64,000 nucleotides of DNA from Saccharopolyspora ipomoeae (GTDB lineage: Bacteria > Actinomycetota > Actinomycetes > Mycobacteriales > Pseudonocardiaceae): the NCBI RefSeq assembly GCF_029952525.1, contig NZ_JASAOF010000001.1:248001-312000 (forward strand), read 5' to 3'. Of this stretch, positions 60,645 through 64,000 are shown one piece after another. The notes under the pieces are model-generated. The model was not told the DNA's origin, did no database searches, and worked only from the letters and a program-made list of their open reading frames with translations. Position 1 is the first letter of the stretch. Each line of letters starts with the position of its first letter. The position numbers and the translations under genes are program-made.

Positions 60645-62279
60645 ATGTCGACGGTACGAGGAGTCGGAGTCAGCCCCGGCCGGGCGGCCGGCCCGGTCGT
60701 GTTGGTTCATGACCGGTTGCCCGAACCCGCCAGCGGACCCGAGCCCGCCGACCTCGCGGTCGAGGCGGGCCGGATCCGGCCCGCCGCGCAGGAGGTGGCC
60801 GCGCAGCTGCGGGACCGCGCCGAGCGCGCGAGCGGCGAGGCGCGGGCGGTCCTCGACGTCACGGCCGCGATGGCCACCGACCCGTCCCTGCTCTCCGCCG
60901 CCGAGCGGGCGGTGACCGACCGGCGGCTGCCCGCCGCCCGGGCGGTCTTCGAGGCCGCCGCGCAGTTCGCCGAGACGCTGGCCGCCGCGGGCGGTTACCT
61001 GGCCGAACGCGTCCGCGACGTCGAGGACGTGCGGGACCGCCTCGTCGCCCGGCTCTCCGGTGTCGCCGTCGCGGGAGTGCCCGCGACGAGCACGCCGAGC
61101 GTGCTGGTCTCCCGCGACCTCGCCCCGGCCGACACCGCCGACCTCGACCCGAAGATGGTGCTCGCGCTGGTCACCGAGGAGGGCGGCCCGACCAGCCACA
61201 CCGCGATCCTGGCGCGTTCCCTGGGCATCCCGGCCGTCGTGGCCGCGCGCGGCGCGCTGAGCGCCGAGGCCGCCGGGGCCAGGGTGGACGGATCGGCGGG
61301 CACGGTCGAACTCGTCGCCGAGCAGCTCGTGCCCGAAGCCGCGACCCGCACCGAGAACCGCTGGCACGGCACCGGATCGACCTCCGACGGGCACGCGGTG
61401 AAGCTGCTGGCCAACGTCGGCTCGGTCACGGACGCCACCGCCGCCCTCGACGCGGGCGCCGAGGGGTCGGGGTTGTTCCGCACCGAGTTCTGCTTCCTCG
61501 ACGCCACGACCGAACCCACCGAGGCCCAGCAGCGCGAGGCCTACGCCGCGGTGCTCCGGCCGTTCGCCGGAAAGCCCGTCGTGGTGCGCACTCTCGACGC
61601 CGGAGCGGACAAGCCCCTGCCGTTCCTGGACGTCGACGCCGAACCGAACCCCGCGCTGGGCGTGCGGGGCCTGCGGGTCGCCTTCGACCGGCCGGGCCTG
61701 CTGGATCGCCAGCTGGCCGCCATCGTCTCGGCGGCCGAGGACACCGGCGCCGACGTCTCGGTGATGGCACCGATGGTCGCGACCCCGGCCGAGGCGGCGT
61801 GGTTCGCCGAGCGGGCCCGCGCCGCCGGTGTCGGCCGCGTCGGCGTCATGGTCGAGACCCCGGCGGCGGCGCTGTGCGCCGGGGAGCTCCTGTCCGAAGT
61901 GGACTTCGCGAGCATCGGCACCAACGACCTCGCCCAGTACACCTGCGCCGCGGACCGCATGATCGGCGCGCTCGCCGAGCTCAACGACCCGTGGCAGCCC
62001 GCGCTGCTGCGCCTGGTCGCGATGCTCGGCGAAGCCTCCCGCGCGCAGGCCGCACCGGTCGGCGTGTGCGGCGAGGCCGCCTCCGACCCGCTGCTGGCCG
62101 GTGTCCTCGCAGGACTGGGAGTCGCCAGCCTCTCGATGACGGCCGCGGCCCTCCCCTCGGTCGGCGCGGCCCTGGCCGAGCACCCGCTGAAAACCTGGCG
62201 ACGAGCAGCGGAACAGGCGGTCTCAGCCCCCGGAGCAGCCCAAGCCCGCGAACGCGCCCGCGCGGTCCTGGACGGCTGA
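60645..62279 (+). CDS. ptsI: PTS enzyme I (phosphoenolpyruvate-protein phosphotransferase)
   Basis: Protein of 544 residues. Phospho-histidine His185 in GGPTSHTAILARSLGIPAVV; PEP-binding region with EGSGLFRTEFCFLD; catalytic Cys region VGVCGEAASDPLLA near the C-terminus. It starts PTS phosphate transfer by taking phosphate from PEP and giving it to HPr. It is divergent from the DeoR-led fru operon and so is probably co-regulated with fructose use. Confidence 0.95.
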   Translation: MSTVRGVGVSPGRAAGPVVLVHDRLPEPASGPEPADLAVEAGRIRPAAQEVAAQLRDRAERASGEARAVLDVTAAMATDPSLLSAAERAVTDRRLPAARAVFEAAAQFAETLAAAGGYLAERVRDVEDVRDRLVARLSGVAVAGVPATSTPSVLVSRDLAPADTADLDPKMVLALVTEEGGPTSHTAILARSLGIPAVVAARGALSAEAAGARVDGSAGTVELVAEQLVPEAATRTENRWHGTGSTSDGHAVKLLANVGSVTDATAALDAGAEGSGLFRTEFCFLDATTEPTEAQQREAYAAVLRPFAGKPVVVRTLDAGADKPLPFLDVDAEPNPALGVRGLRVAFDRPGLLDRQLAAIVSAAEDTGADVSVMAPMVATPAEAAWFAERARAAGVGRVGVMVETPAAALCAGELLSEVDFASIGTNDLAQYTCAADRMIGALAELNDPWQPALLRLVAMLGEASRAQAAPVGVCGEAASDPLLAGVLAGLGVASLSMTAAALPSVGAALAEHPLKTWRRAAEQAVSAPGAAQARERARAVLDG

Positions 62280-62331
62280 TCCGCGGCAGGTCGGGCACAC
62301 GTCGTCACCCCCGCATGACAAGCTTGGGGGT

Positions 62332-63261
62332 GTGACCGGACCTCTGATGCTCGTGGACTCCGCCGGGTTGTGGTTTCGCTCGTTCTACGCGCTGCCCGAC
62401 TCGTTGACCTCCCCTGACGGCACGCCGGTGAACTCGGTGCGCGGCTTCTGCGACATGCTGGCGAAGCTGATCACCGACCGGCGGCCGTCTCGGCTGGTTG
62501 CCTGCCTGGACAACGACTGGCGCCCGCAGTTCCGGGTCGACGCGCTGCCCTCGTACAAGACGCACCGGGTGGCCGTGGAGGACCCGGACGCCGAGGACGT
62601 GCCCGACGCGCTGTCCCCGCAGATCCCGGTGATCATGGAGGTGCTCGACGCCGCGGGCATCGCCACCGCCGAGGCCGAGGGGTTCGAGGCCGACGACGTG
62701 ATCGGGGCGCTGGCCGATCGGGAGCGCACCGATCCGGTGGAGGTCGTCACCGGCGACCGCGACCTGTTCCAGCTGGTGCGCGCCGAGCCGCAGGTGCGGG
62801 TCATCTACATCGGCGCGGGCCTGGCCAAGGCCCAGGACTTCGGCCCGGCTGAGCTGGCGGAGAAGTACGCGCTGAACCCGCAGCGCGCGGGCGCGGACTA
62901 CGCGGAGATGGCGGTGCTGCGCGGCGACCCGTCCGACGGGCTGCCGGGCGTGGCCGGCATCGGCGAGAAGACGGCCGCGAAGCTGATCACCCAGTTCGGC
63001 TCGCTTGAGGCGCTGCTGCGCGGCGCCGCCGAGGGCGACGCCCGCCTGACCTCGCGCGTCCGCGCGAAGCTCACCGACTCCGCCGAGTACCTGGCCGCGG
63101 CCCCGGCGGTGGTCAACGTCGTCCGCGACGCCCCCGTGGTGATGGACCGCGACTCCGACGCCATGCCCGCGGCACCGGACGTCGACCGCCTCCACGACCT
63201 GCAGAAGACCTGGGGTCTCGGAGCCAGCATCGACCGACTCGTCGCCGCGCTGGAGAACTAG
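62332..63261 (+). CDS. 5'-3' exonuclease (FEN-like, PolA N-terminal-domain type)
   Basis: Nuclease of 309 residues, a stand-alone relative of the 5'-nuclease domain of DNA polymerase I. Acidic metal ligands are in MLVDSAGLWFRSFYALP, EGFEADDVIGALADRE and VTGDRDLFQLV; the DNA-binding H3TH motif is GDPSDGLPGVAGIGEKTAAKL. It likely removes flaps or RNA primers during replication or repair. Start at GTG 62332; an ATG at 62347 is possible. Confidence 0.92.
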   Translation: MTGPLMLVDSAGLWFRSFYALPDSLTSPDGTPVNSVRGFCDMLAKLITDRRPSRLVACLDNDWRPQFRVDALPSYKTHRVAVEDPDAEDVPDALSPQIPVIMEVLDAAGIATAEAEGFEADDVIGALADRERTDPVEVVTGDRDLFQLVRAEPQVRVIYIGAGLAKAQDFGPAELAEKYALNPQRAGADYAEMAVLRGDPSDGLPGVAGIGEKTAAKLITQFGSLEALLRGAAEGDARLTSRVRAKLTDSAEYLAAAPAVVNVVRDAPVVMDRDSDAMPAAPDVDRLHDLQKTWGLGASIDRLVAALEN

Positions 63262-63267
63262 CCGCGA

Positions 63268-63298
63268 CCACCCGACATCTCCCGCCTACTTCGGGTGG
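63268..63298. terminator. Weak hairpin between convergent genes
   Basis: CCACCCGA and TCGGGTGG, 15 bp apart, span the 24-bp gap between the exonuclease and DUF4333 stop codons and run into the latter gene's end. It may stop both transcripts. Confidence 0.4.
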
Positions 63299-63927
63299 CC
63301 GACCTCGTAGACGCCGTCCTCGTTCTTGACGGTGACGGTGACGGTCTTGTTCTGGCCGTTGACCTGGACCTGGCAGTCGAAGCGGCGCTGGACCTCCACC
63401 GGCTGACCGTCCGGGCACGTCACGGTGCCGACCCCGGCGAGGCTGTAGGAGCCCTTGAGGGTCTGGGTGACGCCCTTCTCCACGCTGGCCGCGTCGAAGA
63501 CCGGGCGCACGAAGAACCCGGGCGCCACGAAACCGAGCACCAGCACGATGGCGACGACCACCAGCACGCCCGAACCGCCGAGGATCCACGGCAGCTTCGA
63601 GCGCCCCGCCTTCTTCGGCGGCACCTGCGGGAACCCGAACCCGTCCGGCGACGGGTAGTACGGCTGCGGCTGCCCGTAGCCGTAGGGCTGCTGCCCGTAC
63701 TGCGGCTGCTGGGGCTGGAGCGGCTGCTGCGGCACCGGCTGCGGCGGCATCGGTTGCTGCTGCTGCATCGGCTGTTGGACGGGTTGCTGCTGAACCGGCT
63801 GCGGCACACCGCCGTAACCGCCCGGCTGCGGCTGGCCCTGCGGCATCCCGCCCGGCTGCATCCCGGGCCCCTGGGGCTGCTGCCCCCACTGGGGGTAACC
63901 CCCTGGCGGGCCGTAGGGGGACGACAT
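63286..63927 (-). CDS. Proline/glutamine-rich membrane protein with DUF4333 domain
   Basis: Protein of 213 residues. Residues 1-105 are low-complexity, rich in Pro, Gln, Gly and Tyr; one membrane helix follows (LGGSGVLVVVAIVLVLGFVA); the C-terminal 75 residues are extracytoplasmic with a Cys pair (TVTCPDGQ, RFDCQV), matching DUF4333. The arrangement is common in actinobacterial cell-envelope proteins of unknown function. The ORF-start ATG is preceded by GGAGG. Confidence 0.82.
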   Translation of the reverse strand: MSSPYGPPGGYPQWGQQPQGPGMQPGGMPQGQPQPGGYGGVPQPVQQQPVQQPMQQQQPMPPQPVPQQPLQPQQPQYGQQPYGYGQPQPYYPSPDGFGFPQVPPKKAGRSKLPWILGGSGVLVVVAIVLVLGFVAPGFFVRPVFDAASVEKGVTQTLKGSYSLAGVGTVTCPDGQPVEVQRRFDCQVQVNGQNKTVTVTVKNEDGVYEVGHPK

Positions 63928-64000
63928 CTACACCTCCGGATGAATTCAGCTGGCGCGGCCGACGTTCAGTGATCCAACCACAGTCGGCTCACACCCCACC

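Overview
The window is GC-rich (about 70% or more by eye), densely packed actinobacterial chromosome with many GTG and TTG starts and operons joined by ATGA/GTGA overlaps. A full mycofactocin-type redox locus with an NDMA-dependent alcohol dehydrogenase, a DinB2-type polymerase, DUF4333 and DUF4232 proteins and a ferredoxin/ETF set point to a filamentous or mycolata-related actinomycete. The small palindromic repeats and gene mix suggest Pseudonocardiaceae (Saccharopolyspora-like); this is inference. I saw no rRNA, tRNA, CRISPR array, transposase or prophage.

Layout. 0-2.1 kb: 5' end of an ArsR-type regulator, a palindromic operator and a P1B-4 metal-exporting ATPase. 2.1-5.7 kb: a DUF4232 protein and a two-subunit, Tat-exported molybdenum oxidoreductase (IorA/IorB type). 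6.1-8.5 kb: three overlapping genes for a heme-dependent amine N-demethylase (DUF3445, DmmA-type, PDR/VanB reductase). 8.6-12.9 kb: tandemly duplicated GT-C-like membrane proteins. 13.1-25.4 kb: the mycofactocin locus, mftR divergent from mftA-mftB-mftC-OYE2-OYE1-etfA-fixC-fixX-etfB-SDR-mftF-mftE, almost all translationally coupled, with no mftD or mftG. 25.6-30.4 kb: the mycofactocin-type alcohol dehydrogenase, a universal stress protein, a Tat metallophosphoesterase and a formamidase-family protein. 30.7-35.1 kb: an AceE/MdeB-like alpha-keto acid dehydrogenase E1 divergent from an Lrp regulator, a DinB2-like polymerase lacking the aromatic steric gate, and a NUDIX hydrolase. 35.3-40 kb: an MHS transporter, an alpha/beta hydrolase and an orphan CoxL-like molybdenum subunit. 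40.2-48.3 kb: an Nramp homologue without the classical metal motifs, a GNAT gene disrupted by a G/C tract, a MalY-type lyase, an SGNH hydrolase, and a GH78 rhamnosidase with its MFS transporter. 48.6-56.3 kb: HrpB helicase, amidohydrolase, FxsA, secreted SGNH hydrolase, Lrp regulator and M24 peptidase. 56.6-62.3 kb: a complete fructose PTS locus (ptsH, EIIBC, EIIA, fruK and a DeoR regulator, divergent from ptsI). 62.3-63.9 kb: a 5'-3' exonuclease and a DUF4333 membrane protein.

How it works together. The mycofactocin locus encodes peptide precursor, chaperone, radical-SAM maturase, peptidase, glycosyltransferase, a cofactor-linked SDR and alcohol dehydrogenase, and an ETF/FixC/FixX relay that could pass electrons from the reduced cofactor to quinone. 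The fructose locus holds both general PTS proteins and all fructose-specific parts. Between genes lie several unexplained palindromic repeats: a 70-74 bp element in two inverted, covarying copies, a 44-bp repeat just after two stop codons, and a 42-bp palindrome inside the coding sequence of one OYE enzyme.
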